From assembly GCF_040802235.1 (NCBI RefSeq), contig NC_133172.1:60333613-60397612 (forward strand): DNA of 64,000 nucleotides, given 5' to 3'. The notes under the pieces are model-generated. The model worked only from the letters and a program-made list of their open reading frames with translations. It did no database searches and had not been told where the DNA came from. Origin of the DNA: Manis javanica. Its lineage: Eukaryota; Chordata; Mammalia; Pholidota; Manidae. Below, piece after piece: positions 1 to 10,960 of this stretch. Each line of letters opens with the position of its first letter. Position 1 is the stretch's first letter. A program made the translations under genes and the position numbers.

Positions 1-574
1 TACTGGCCTTAGACCCGGGCAGGAGGGGCCCTGCCACAGGCCTGCACTCCGGAGGCCTTTGCGTGTGGCACACGCATGAGAGAAGTCAGCGTGGTGCCTC
101 GGTCCCTCAGCACTAAACCTCCACTCCTGCACCGACACCAGCTGAGCCCAGGTGTCACACCTCTTGCTTCACACCCTTGAATCAAAAGACCATGGGGCCC
201 GAACACCATGCAGGTGGGTGGATTGTGCTGCGGCCGTGAGACACTACACTTCAGCGGGACGGAGGTCTCGGGCTGTGGGAGAGACTGTGAGGGGCGACAC
301 GTTCATCAGTCTGTCCCTCCTTCCTGAGAGCGGAAACCCAGGGGGTTCTTGCAGGACAGAGTATTGCTTCCCGCGACGCAGCTGATGAGTCGATATGCCT
401 GCACTCTGTGACCCGCCCAGACGGATGGCCCGGCCGGGGAACCTGGCGCTACGGGACTCAGCCACCTTCATCATCCCAGTGACCTTCACACACACGGACG
501 CCACAGCTTCTCACGGCTTTGTCTTCAGTTTTTGTCATTGCAGAGGACCGCTCATGATGTAGAGGCTAGAGATT

Positions 575-660
575 TTATTTGAACCCAGGTCTGGGTCCTA
601 ATCCTGGTGTCATCACTTAAGAGCTGTGTGGCTACTACTGAGTTGAGCAAGTAAGTAAAT
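575..660 (+). repeat. MIR SINE fragment
   Basis: Contains the MIR core order: a 'gaacccaggtctg' box, a degenerate 'cttaagagctgtgtggc' segment and a following decayed tail. Old and strongly diverged. Confidence 0.55.
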
Positions 661-2589
661 AATGCATCCATTTTAATTTATAAAACAGATGTAAGCCAGT
701 AAACTCATTTTTTAATTTGAAATTTTTCATATTGGCATTCCAAGTGATATTTCTTTTGTTTATTAAGAGCCTCTGTGGCTGCAGGAGAGAAGTTTGGAGG
801 GTGCTGGACAAGATGATTTGGGGGCCAGTCTGGGTAGCGGGCTCCCCCTCCCCCACTCCCACTCCTGCGGTTGGGCGGCTGCCTACGGGGTGCTGATGGA
901 GCTCCCAGCTTCCCCTTTCAGAATGGAGTGGGAGCCTCCCTCCTCCTTCTGCAGCCCCTCCCGGAGAGCTCCAGTCAATGGAGCACACCTGCGCACCCAG
1001 TCGGCCCACGGCCCGGCTTCCTGGGCCTGGCCCCCACTACAGAGACAGAGGCCGAGTCTCGCAGAGGCCCGGACCTGGCCCCGGCTGCTCTGCGAGCAGG
1101 GGGTGGTGCCTGCCCCCAACTGCAGGACGCTCACCCGCCTCCTTGCCTGGACTCCTCTCCACACACATCCATTTTCAAGGAGCCTCCTCACCTGCCTGCG
1201 TCAGAAGCTGTGGTGGGGCTGCTGCAGAGGGAGGGAGCCAGGCCGGGCCCCTGGGGCAGAGCCTCTCCAAGGCCTACCCCCTGCTGACCTCGGCAGGACT
1301 CTGTGATGCGACAAACAGGCCAACCTGGCCCCAAGCTCTCCTGTTGCCACATCCAGATTGGGGGCAGGGGTTCCCCCGGGGGAGGGTCTGCTCCACTGTG
1401 CCTGTGCTGCCTTCCCCCCCGGCACAGGTCACCTGCTACACCTGCTAGGCGCACAGCACCCAGCCTGCTTGTCGTCAGGTAAGGAGGGGGCCTTGGTGGG
1501 GAGGGGCAGGGCCTTCTCAGGGAAGCTGTGGGGCCCGCGTGGGGGCCTGGCCTGGACAGAGAGGAGACAGAGGCTCCAGAGAGGTAGCAGCCCAGCCCTC
1601 TGGCCCTGAAACATGGAACCTCTGGATGAAACAGGAACCATGGGGCCTGGATGAACTGTCCTGTGACCGCTAAGCCTCAAGCTCCCAGCAGTAAAATGGG
1701 TTGACTCTGGTCCCCCGACCCAGCTGCTGGGCAGATGGAGGGAGTGCCCCCAAGGGGAGGCCCAGGACAGCCCCTCGTGGGGGACGTGCTCAAACGAGCA
1801 TCCGCTCCAGTGGTCAGGCGCCCCCGGCTGGGTGCAGGGGCTCTCCAAGGGGCGCCAGCAGCTCCCCCACACACACCGTCATGGCAGGGGCCTCGCCAGC
1901 TGCCCCGCCGCCGGCTCTGCTGGGCCAGGGAGAGGGCAGCCAGGGTCAGGTCTCTTTCGGGCCTCTGGCCTCCTGGCTGTGCAGCTCCCACACTGGCTCT
2001 GTGCCACCATGACCCAGGTAGGCCTTAGGTTTTCCAACTTGGCGTCTCTAGGGTCGGCCCAGGGGCTGGCATAGTGGACCAGGGTCCCCAGGGGCCTGTG
2101 TGGGCCTCGAGTCCTGTGGAGGGACCCCCGATCTGGCAAGGACACCGCAGACCCCTGTCCTGCCTCTTCACCGACGCCTCAACCCAGACAGACTGGCTTC
2201 TTCCAAGTCTCCGGGTTCCCCCCTGGCCGCCCCTCACGCTTCCCTGTCCAGCTGATCCCGTTCACGGCCTCCCCTGTCCTGCGAGGAAGGGCAGGTTCTG
2301 GGATCTGAGCCCGGGTCTCTGGGGGTCCTTCTCCACAGCCCGGGCTGCCCACGAGAACCACCTGGAGCTTCGACCTGTGGAGGCCCAGCTCCCACCCGGC
2401 CCTGAGTCAGAGGCTCCGGGTAGGCGTTGCGCCCGTCGTGTCATCCCAGGTCCACCCTGGGGAACAGGCACTGGGCTGGCAGGTGTCCCTTGTCCCTGCC
2501 GGTTGCTCCAGCTCTTGTCCTCCCTGAGCCCCTGAGTTGGTCAGGAGCCTCTTAAGTGCCTTCTAGCTGCTCGGCCAAGATGGAGCTCC

Positions 2590-2705
2590 TCGGGTTTCTG
2601 ACTCTAGAGCTGCCGCTTACTGGGGTGGTGGGGGGGGACCTTGGGAAGGTCTTGCTGCCTCCGTCTCCTTGTCTGTAAAATGCCTGTAACTGCAGCTCCC
2701 AGGTG
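2590..2705 (+). repeat. MIR SINE fragment
   Basis: MIR core remnants in order: 'gccgcttactgg', 'accttgggaaggtc', then 'ccttgtctgtaaaatg'. The central part is GC-drifted. Confidence 0.6.
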
Positions 2706-3945
2706 GGGAAGCTGCGACTCTGGGACAGGATGCCTGTGAAGCGCTGGGCTCTGCGGGCGCAGGGAGGGGTCCGGGGCTGGTGCCCCGCTTCCTGCCTGGC
2801 TTGCGCGCCTCCTGGGAGCAGCGCGCCTCCATCTGCTCCGGTTCACGCTGGGGCCCGTGCCCAGGAGTGGGAGGGCACCGCTCTCGTGCTGTCCGCTTCT
2901 GAGAACTAAACGGCCTCCAAGATTGACAGCCAAGCTCCCAGGCCTTTGAGGCCACAGCCATGGCCAGGTGAGCTCAGGCAGAGCCAAGCCTCAGGAGACC
3001 CCGCCCTGGGCAGCCCTGAAGACCGGGGTGCCCTTCCAGGGGTACCAGGGTGCCTGGCTCAGGGCGGGGGACCTGCCTTGGCTGCCTCGATGTCCCCAGG
3101 CCCAACTGGAAGCAAGGTGCGCAGCTGGGTGGGAGCTGTGCTTAAAGCCAAACCTAAATCTTGGCAGAAGGATCATCCTCAGCAAAATCATCTTACAAGT
3201 AGGCTTCATGCCCTCTGGCATGAGTGTGCTGGGGCTGCCGTAACAAACCAGCACAAGCTGGTGGACGGCCAGACATGAGGCTGAGACGGAGAGTCCCGTG
3301 GAGAGACCACAGGCCCACGCTTCCTTTTCAGCCTTTGCTTTCAGACCACTGTCCTCGGCCACCCTGCCACCAGCAGGGCCTCTCGCTGGCCACTGCAGCG
3401 GCCTTCACAAGGGTGTGGGTCGGGCCTGCCCTGCCCCCGCCTGCCTCAGCCGTAGCCCCTGGCTCCCCAGTCGCTGCCCTCACTGTCCCCTCCCCTGGAG
3501 GCAGCCTGCCTCCCACCCAGCTTCCTCGGCTGTCACTTCCCAGACTTCACTCCTTCTCACAGGCAGGGATGGAGGCTCCCCCGTGCCCACCCACAAGCAC
3601 TGAGTCCTTTGGCCCTTGCCTTCTGCTCACTCGCCGTCCCCCCCCTCTGATGTGGGAGCTTCAGCAGGAATCCCGCTGGATCTGGCTGAACGAATGACGT
3701 GCGGCCTGCCCTGATTCCAGAGGCAACCCAGCTCCAGCCTGCTGGCTTCTGTTCAACTGTTCTCCTTGGCCTGTGTCAGAGGGAAAGCTAAGTGCCACTC
3801 CCAAGGAGCCGGGGCTTTGAAGGTGCCCTAGAGGAGCTGGCCCCTCTGACGTGTCTCCAGGGCCAGGAAGGTCAGTCCCAGAGGAAGGAGCCCAGAAGAG
3901 CATGGTCTAGTAGTCTCTGGCTTAAGGAACACTCATAGGCTTAAT

Positions 3946-4640
3946 TCATGCAGTGATATTTATTGAGTACTCACTGTATGCTCAGCCCTGTGCTAGGCTT
4001 GAGGTCCACCAGGGAACAGAGCAGAGAACTCTCGCATCCTAGCACGGGAATGCAAACACATGAAGAAGTAAGTGTGTAGTACATGAGTGGGGGTGAGGGC
4101 TCTGTAGAGAGGCACAGCTGGGCAGGGAGGGTAGCAGTTTCTATTTTATACAGGATGCCCTGGCCTCACTGAGAAGACATTTGAGCAGAGACCTGAATGA
4201 AATGAGGGAACAAATCATGTGGATGTCCAAGGGAAAAGCATTTTAGGTCCAGGGAACAGCAAATGCAAAGGCCTGTGGTGGGCACGTGCTGGAAGCGGCA
4301 CACAGCCGGGAAGCCTGAGAGGTGGGAGAAGAGGACAGCTGATGGCAGGACAGAAAGAGCTAGTTAATGCCCCAGGTGAGAGGCAAGATGCCAGGGGCGA
4401 GGGAACCCACCTGGCTTTGGGTGGTATGATCATCCGCTGTGTCAGGGGCTGGCTGTGGCCAGAGCAAGATGGCTGCAGGGCTCTCGTTCGGTTAGGAGGC
4501 TTTGCAGCATCCAGGATGGAGGAAGCAGGGGTGGTGCAAAGAGGTCAGACCCCAGATGCATTTGTAGGTAGAGTTGGTGAGACTTGCTGACGGCTTGGGG
4601 TATAAATGAACTGGGTACTCAACGTTGACTCCGAGCAGCA
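3946..4640 (-). repeat. L2 LINE 3' end, antisense
   Basis: Reads as the complement of an L2 3' end. It has 'atttattgagtactcactg', then 'catttgagcagagacctga', then 'aacagcaaatgcaaaggcc', and further on the 'gttaggaggctttgca' part of the reverse-transcriptase tail. About 0.7 kb is recognisable, with small deletions. Open frames across this interval are by-products of the repeat. Confidence 0.75.
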
Positions 4641-5309
4641 GGAAGGAAGGAGAAACAGTTCTAGGGAAGGGGAGCCAGGCAGGCGGGGCGCAGGCTTTGG
4701 CACCCCGGCAGGAGTGGGCTTCCTGGTGCAGGGAGCAGTCCCAGGCCCTACAGGGAGCAGAGGCGCCAGGCAGTCCCTGCCTCCCAGCTGTGCCCGCTCC
4801 CCAGCCAAAGTCCACTTGGCTGCACATTCCCTCTGCCAGTTGCTGCCTGCCCCAAGCTAGGAGACCAGTCAGGCACCCTCCCCAGGCGCAGCCCTCCCCA
4901 GTCCCCGCCACAGCCAGGAGGATTGTGCAGAGGGATACTGAGTCTCTGAGCGCCTGGGACACTACCCCACTGCCCTCAGAGCCCCAGCAAGGCTGCCTAT
5001 GGCCCTGTAGCCATTGCTTCTCGCCCCAGTTGCTAGCTCCTTCCCACTCAGAGCAGGAGGCGACAGGCCTGCCAGGGCACCAGAGGCTGCAGGAGTGCTG
5101 GGCAGGCCAGGCAGATCCTCCTTCCAGGGTATTAGAGCTGCCAACTAGGAGCCAGAAGCCCTGGGCCTCTGCCAGCTGCAGGCTTCCAAGTCAGGAGTGT
5201 GTGCTGGGAGAGGTGGCGGGGGGCGGTCAGAATGGAGAAGACCCAGGACCCAAGCCAGCTGGCCTGGTTTTTGAGGCTCAGCTCTGTCTCTTGGGCCCCT
5301 CGGTTGTTA

Positions 5310-5495
5310 ATAATAATAACAGCAGCTGGCATTTCTGCAGAGCTTACCATGTGCCAGGCACAGTTCTCCATGCTTTGTGCTGCTCCAATCCTGTGCAGTG
5401 GTGCTATGTTTATCTCCATTTTACCCATAGGGAAACTGAGGGCAGAGCAGTTAAACCACTTGCCCCACATGACACAGCTGGGAAGCGACCCCTTA
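5310..5495 (-). repeat. MIR SINE, nearly full length, antisense
   Basis: Complement of MIR in order: an 'aataataataacagcagc' tail, 'cttaccatgtgccaggc', 'ctccattttacccatag', 'gaaactgagg' and 'cacttgcccc...cacagctggga'. One of the best-preserved MIR copies in the window. Confidence 0.85.
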
Positions 5496-5564
5496 GCATG
5501 ACCTGGACTGCAGTACGGAAGGACCATCCTCTGGCCCTACTGTGGATCCTGGCTGAGGGGCAGG

Positions 5565-5685
5565 GGTCCTCAACCCTGGCTAAACCTGGAAAGCACCTGG
5601 GCAATTTTGTAGACTTCCTGTTTCTGGGCCACAGCTCCCACCTTTGAATCAACATCATGGGGGACCCAAACTAAGAGGTGGAGGT
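5565..5685 (+). repeat. MER5-like hAT fragment
   Basis: Resembles the MER5 group of non-autonomous hAT elements: 'gtcctcaaccctggct' near one end, a central 'cacctgggcaattttgtaga', then 'gaatcaacatcatggggg'. Diverged. Confidence 0.5.
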
Positions 5686-8189
5686 ACTACTGTCCCCTGG
5701 TTTCCTAGTGTCCTCTGAGCCCCAAACATCACTCCGCCTCACTGAATGCCTGTCTCCAGGCCTTTAGAGGGTGACAGCGGTTGTTTAGGCCAACCTCTGA
5801 CCCAGGGCTCCCAACGTGCCCTGCTTCTGCAGCCCCAGGGAGGAAGCGGATGTAATCAGGGAGTCGTAGACATGCCGTCTAAAGCCATCCCCCCACACTA
5901 TAGGCACCAGGTCACCAGCCGTAGGGAGAAAGGCAGGGTGGAAGATGTCAGGTGGAAACCCCGTCCCGCAGAGGGCAAGGCAAAGCCCCTTACAGCAGCT
6001 TCCTTAGCCCTGCCTGGGACGGCCGTCTCAGCAAGGGCAGCGGCCTCTCCGGCAGCCAGCCAGCTGGTCCACCGACATGGCCGGTGTGCCCTGAGCTGGG
6101 CGCTGGGTGCACAAGGCAGCCGGGCCCCCCACCCTCTGTGCTCAGTCCCCTCTTTCCAAGGGGGCATGCCCATTGCTCGGCCCACCGAGCAGAGCAGAGA
6201 GAGGACGGGCTGAGCCCGCAGATGTGAACCCCTCGGACAGAGAGAGTCCCCACCCCAGGGTCCTCCATGGAGCCCCTAGGCTCCCGTCCCCATGGAGCCC
6301 AGCTGGGGGACCTGGGGCCCTCGACTGGCTGCTTCTATCCCAGTCAGCTAGTGGGGGTGGGGGTGGCCCCTGTCTTGAGTTCCTGGGTCCAGGGTGACGA
6401 GGGAGCCGAGCTGGGAATGAGGAGGAGGAGGCGCCTGTTAAATCCCATGACGTTTATTCATTCATGCTCACCTTGTGTACATTCAGTAACCGTGAAAGTG
6501 GGGCGACATTCAGAAAGCACAAAGGGATTCGCAGGGGCAGTGCCCAGCCCCTCGGGCCCCCACCGGGACGGCAGCCACCACGTGAGGAAAAGCTGCCCAC
6601 CTCCTGAGTTCTGTTTGCACTCACAGGCATGGGGCAGCCGTCACGTCATGTCAGGAAGAATGGCTGCAAAGAATCCCACAGCAAGACTGGGCCAGAGCCT
6701 ATTCAGTCTCTCCATGACTGACACTTGGGTTGTGGCCCATTTTCCGCTTCCCAAAACAATGCCGCAATGAGTAACTTGAGGCGGACATCATCTTGCACAG
6801 GTGTGCGTCTGCTCTAAGACAGGCACTTCCCAAGGCATCGCTGGGTCCAAGGCCATGTGCACCATGATCGTGATGGATGCAGCCAGAGCACTTCCCAAGA
6901 GGGTGTTCCACCTGCCAGGCCCGCCCGCGATGCCCGAGGGTCACAGCGACTTTTACTGAGTACCGTTATGTCCTGGGGAGCTTGCCAGGCCCCGTGGGTT
7001 TCTGGCTTCTGGTCTCAGAAACATTTCTTCCAATGACATCTTACGCAGAAGGGTGATAAGTAACAGAAATGGAGGCAGGCTGGGCTTCATGTGTGGGTGG
7101 GCATCTGCTCTGTGGTCTCCCATGCCCAGGATGCCACCTTTGGGGTACCCAACAAGGAGATAATGAGAGACACTGAGGCATGCTGAGGACAGCAAGCCGG
7201 GGAGCCAGGTCCACTGTTCTGCCCCCAGGCTGCAGGGACAAGAGGCGATGGAGAGCCAGGCCAGAGAGAGGGATTGGAGGACTGGAGACAGGCCCCCAGG
7301 AGCCTCCAGACAGGCACGACCAGGCAAGTGGCTCCCGCCCAGGGCTGTGCCTGAACCAGCCCTGGCATTTGCAACAGCCGACTTAAATTTTCAGGAATTC
7401 TGTGAGCCAGGAGTTACACCCACCCAACACTAAACATTAAATCATGTAAAGCAAAATGAACACAATGCATTCAAAGCAGAGAGAACTCACACTGAGACCC
7501 TATCACCTCCTAGTGACTTGGGGACCTCTCACCAGCAGCCGTGGCCGTACGGTCATCTACATCCTCCCTCCTGGGTGGTGGGAATGCTCTGCACATCTCT
7601 TCCCAGCTCCCCTGCAGGGCTGTCACCGCGGCAGCTTGAACCTGACCGTGGTAGGAGCATTCACACCACAGAAATCGGTAGGCGCTGCAAATCAGGGCTT
7701 TCCACAGAGCCCCCCAAAACTGGTTGTTAAACATTTGCCAGCACACCACAGCCCCAATTCCTCTTTCCTTCTGCCCTCTGACCTCCTGCCACAGTCTCCC
7801 ATCGATCAGACCCAACCAGAAGCCAGCTGGTCAGGGCGCCAGCCTCCCGGGGCTCAGTGCAGGACAGAGAAGGGGGAGGACGGATCTGGCAGAAGCAGGT
7901 GGAGAAGAATTGACCTGCCATGCCTCTGCTTTTGGGGAGCCCAGAGACACCTCGTGACCCTTGTGTGGGAGGGGAGGCATTTGTTCTGCGTCTAAATTCA
8001 TCAGCACTGCCCCAGGCAGCCAGCTGGGAACGAGCAGGGCCCTGGGAGCCTCAGGCTGGGGCTCTGATTACCGTCAGCCACGCCAGCCCCACGCACCAGA
8101 ACCCTTTCGAGCCTTTAGAGGAACCATAACATACTTGCCCCCAAAAAGATAATGACTAGCCCGTTTGCACTGACTCGTCGCCAACCCAT

Positions 8190-8345
8190 CCCCAGGCTGG
8201 AGTTGGGGTTCTCACACTTGGGCTGCGACGGAAGCCCTGGAGGTCTGTGGGGACACAGATGGCTGGGCCCCACCCCCTGAGGTTCTGACCCAGGGAGTGA
8301 TATCCCAGGACATACGCCTGTTGGGCCTCATCCCTGGCTCCCGGC
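8190..8345 (+). repeat. MER5-like hAT fragment
   Basis: Has 'gggttctcacacttgggctg' at one end and 'ctgggccccaccccctgagg' in the middle, the layout of MER5-type elements. The distal terminal repeat is not clear. Confidence 0.5.
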
Positions 8346-9080
8346 CAGAGCCCCTAAAACCTTTGTAATTTCCTAACTGATAAAGTGCCCTGGGGTATCT
8401 TTCATTCTAATAATTGACCTTTGACGCCAGTTCCTGACTCAGAGCTCCTAAACCCCTTGGAATTTCCAGCCATAGAGGGTCCTCTGTTCTCACTAGGCAC
8501 CTCCGGTGGGCTCCCAGAGGCTTCAGGGTGGGGTCCCATCCCGGGAAGACTGCGATTAGAGGCTTGAGGGGAGGGGCTGGAGATTTTGTGAATGGATCAT
8601 GTTTGGGTGATGAAGCCTCCATAAAGCTTCCTGAAGTTTGGGGTTCAGAGAGCGCCGGGATGGGGTGAGCACATTGTATGCTAGGATGGTGACATGCCCC
8701 AGCTCTACGGGGCAGGCGCTCCTGTGCTCAGGGCCCTTGCAGGCACGCAGTGGGTCCCCTCTGGCCGCTGAGTGTGGAGGCCAGTATCCTTTGTGATTCG
8801 TGATACAGCAGCAATCAGCAAGGACCCGTCTCCTGGGCTCTGGGAGCTGCTTAGCGAGTCAGTGAGCCCAGGAGGAGGTTGTGGGAACCTCTGCTTAGGT
8901 TGGACGAAAGTGTGGGTAACCTGGGGGCCCACTGCACACTCGTGTGGCAGAGCCATCAACCTGCCGGGTTAGGTTAGTGTCAGAAGTGAGTTGAATTGCA
9001 GACCTTCCAGCTGGTGTCAAAACTGTCAGTGTGGGAAAGCACACCCCTGGTGTGAGCCTTACTGTGAGTCTGGGAGGAAA
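8346..9080 (+). repeat. Probable ancient LTR-like interspersed repeat
   Basis: About 0.7 kb that I recognise as a repeated mammalian sequence but cannot name. Marks are 'gtaatttcctaactgataaa', 'gatgaagcctccataaagc', 'gtatcctttgtgattcgtga' and 'gtcagaagtgagttgaattg'. The internal CATAAA-type signal and layout fit an old LTR, but no target-site duplication or paired LTR was seen. No viral gene is present. Confidence 0.45.
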
Positions 9081-9639
9081 GCAAAGAAATGGAGGTTTTC
9101 CAGGATGGTGAGGCCCGAGAATGTGCATTTTTACATTCCCAGTTGGTGCCGATGCTGCTGCTCTGGGCTCTGACAATTCATTGCTCTAAGTGGGCTGGCC
9201 TGTGAGACCCCCACACACAAATATGATGTGTCTCACTGCGTTATCACACCCACGAGCCCAGAGGTGTGGCCAGGTGGAGCCCCAAGACACACATGGGCCA
9301 GTTTGCAATGACTGAAAGGCCAGGTGGCTGCAAAACGCCCAGGGGACAGGGAGGCCTGGACAGGTGCTGGGCGTCCTCTGTGAGGGGGGCCAGGCAGCGC
9401 CGTGCCTGGGTCCCCTGAATTTCAAGGATAAGTTGCTGGTTACAAGAAGAGGCTTGCCTGCTCCGGAACCAGGGGCCTGCAGACAAAGCCCCTACCCGGC
9501 TGAGGACAGGAAGGAGAAGTGGGAAATCTGGGGAGAGAGGGACTGCCAGAGACACGGCCATGGAGGCAAAGGGACTCAGCCGGAGGCATCTGCCTCCCAG
9601 AGCAGGAGTGCAGCACGCGGAGGAGGCAGGCACAGGGAG

Positions 9640-9830
9640 AACATTCTGTGTGTTTCCTTCCATAGTGAGTTCACAAACGGCCAACACTAGTCTATGGGGG
9701 CAAAAAGCAGAGGGAGAGCCAGGCATGTTGCACATGTTGACCTGGGGATGCTCACATGTGCAGGAATTCATGGAGCTGCACACTTAAGATGTGTGTGCTT
9801 TACCGCCCAGAAATTACACCTTTGTACCTG
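9640..9830 (+). repeat. L1M 3' end fragment
   Basis: Ends with 'gagctgcacacttaagatg' followed by an 'aaattacacctttg' run, the decayed 3' UTR signature of ancient L1M elements. Confidence 0.6.
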
Positions 9831-9847
9831 TCCACCCAGACTGGGCC

Positions 9848-10420
9848 TCATGGATTCATTTATTGCACATCTACCAAGGCCTTCTGGGTGCCAGGCATCC
9901 TGCTCGGCTGTGAGGACATAGCTGGGAGAAAAAAAACATTCCTGCCCTGACCGTATGGCAGCCCGCCTCGGTGCGAAGCCAGCGTGCTCAGAAGAGCCCT
10001 AACAGAGGGGGCGCAAAGGACACGGGAGAAGGTGGGCCAGGAAGGCAGTCGGGGCCTGGGAGATGCCAGCAGGTTGCCAGATGCTCCAGTGAGATCTTAG
10101 AAGACAAGGAGGGTGATGGAGGGGTGTGTGCTCCCGGCAGAGAGGACAGTCCGTGCAGAACAGAAATGACGTGCATTCGGGGAGCTGTGGGTCTGCGATA
10201 TGGCTGGAATGTGAGGTTCAAGGTGAGAGAAGGCCACAGACACAGCTGGGGAGATAAGCAGGGCTGATTGGGGAGGGCCCTGCCACACTGCCAAGTTTGA
10301 ACTTCTCCCCTAAAAGCGGGGGCTGCCTTCAAAGCCTTGTGAGCTAGAGAATGACGTAGCCAGCTCTTTGAGTGGAGGAAGATGCTTGGTTTCAGGATGC
10401 TGGGAGGGGGCCCGCCAGAA
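9848..10420 (-). repeat. L2 LINE remnants, antisense
   Basis: Starts with 'ttcatttattgcacatctac' and 'gtgccaggcatcctgctcgg', the complement of an L2 3' end. After drifted sequence, 'gccttgtgagctagagaatg' and the surrounding purine-rich text fit the upstream part of the same L2. The middle (9960-10250) is uncertain. Confidence 0.55.
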
Positions 10421-10464
10421 GGCAGCTGCAGAAACCCAGATAAAGGGGTGCACCCCTCAGGAAA

Positions 10465-10960
10465 GCCAGGTGCAGTTCCTAATAAACTGATGCACTCGCC
10501 TTCCCTATGACCCAGTGGTTCTACTGGCGGGTATTTACCCCAAATAAATGAAAGCAGATGTCCGCACAGAGGCTTGCATGGGGAGGGTCTCAGCATAAAG
10601 CAGGAGACAGCCAAGCGTCTGGGAAACAGACAGGCTGTGGGGCGTGCAGGTGCTGGACCTCTGTTCAAGGATAATGTGACGGAGCTGCTGCCCTCACGTC
10701 AGTGCGGGTGAGTTCCAGGGCCACAAGGCCCAGTGACTCCAGACTCACCAGAGAACATTCTGTGTCATCCCACTGAAGTCAGTCAAGACCAGGCGACACT
10801 CACGTATGGGGACAAACATCAGAAAGGGGTTGACGGAGGGGGGTGGATAGAGGGGGCCCCGAGGGAGCCTCCCAGGGCCCATTCTGCATCGTGACCTTGA
10901 TCTGCAAACTTAAGTGTGCACTGTACTATGGCTGAGTTATACCTCTTTTTATAAAATGAC
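10465..10960 (+). repeat. L1M 3' end fragment
   Basis: Starts in the 'tgacccagtggttctactgg' block of L1 3' ends and passes through 'caaataaatgaaagcagatg'. It finishes with 'cttaagtgtgcactgtacta' and 'gagttatacctctttttata', the expected L1M order. Confidence 0.75.

Larger units (their letters stand above)
1..3945. other. Intergenic DNA upstream of OSGIN1, no gene seen
   Basis: GC-rich stretch without a reading frame that looks coding; the open frames here are short, overlap on both strands and match no protein I know. Decayed MIR pieces lie near 575-660 and 2590-2705. The stretch near 3229-3290 resembles the start of a common mammalian interspersed repeat whose family I cannot name. Human synteny places this DNA between MLYCD and OSGIN1. 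Confidence 0.6.
4641..8189. other. Intergenic DNA with MIR and MER5-type remnants
   Basis: No gene seen. A MIR copy (5310-5495) and a MER5-like fragment (5565-5685) are the only recognisable pieces. The longest + strand open frame here, about 340 codons ending at 5647, runs through both repeats, has no domain and has no plausible start context, so it is not annotated. Confidence 0.6.

Noticed and set aside
4625-5647. Open frame of about 340 codons on the + strand
   Set aside because: It runs through an L2 end, a MIR and a MER5-like piece, has no domain and no ATG start, and its openness follows from GC bias.
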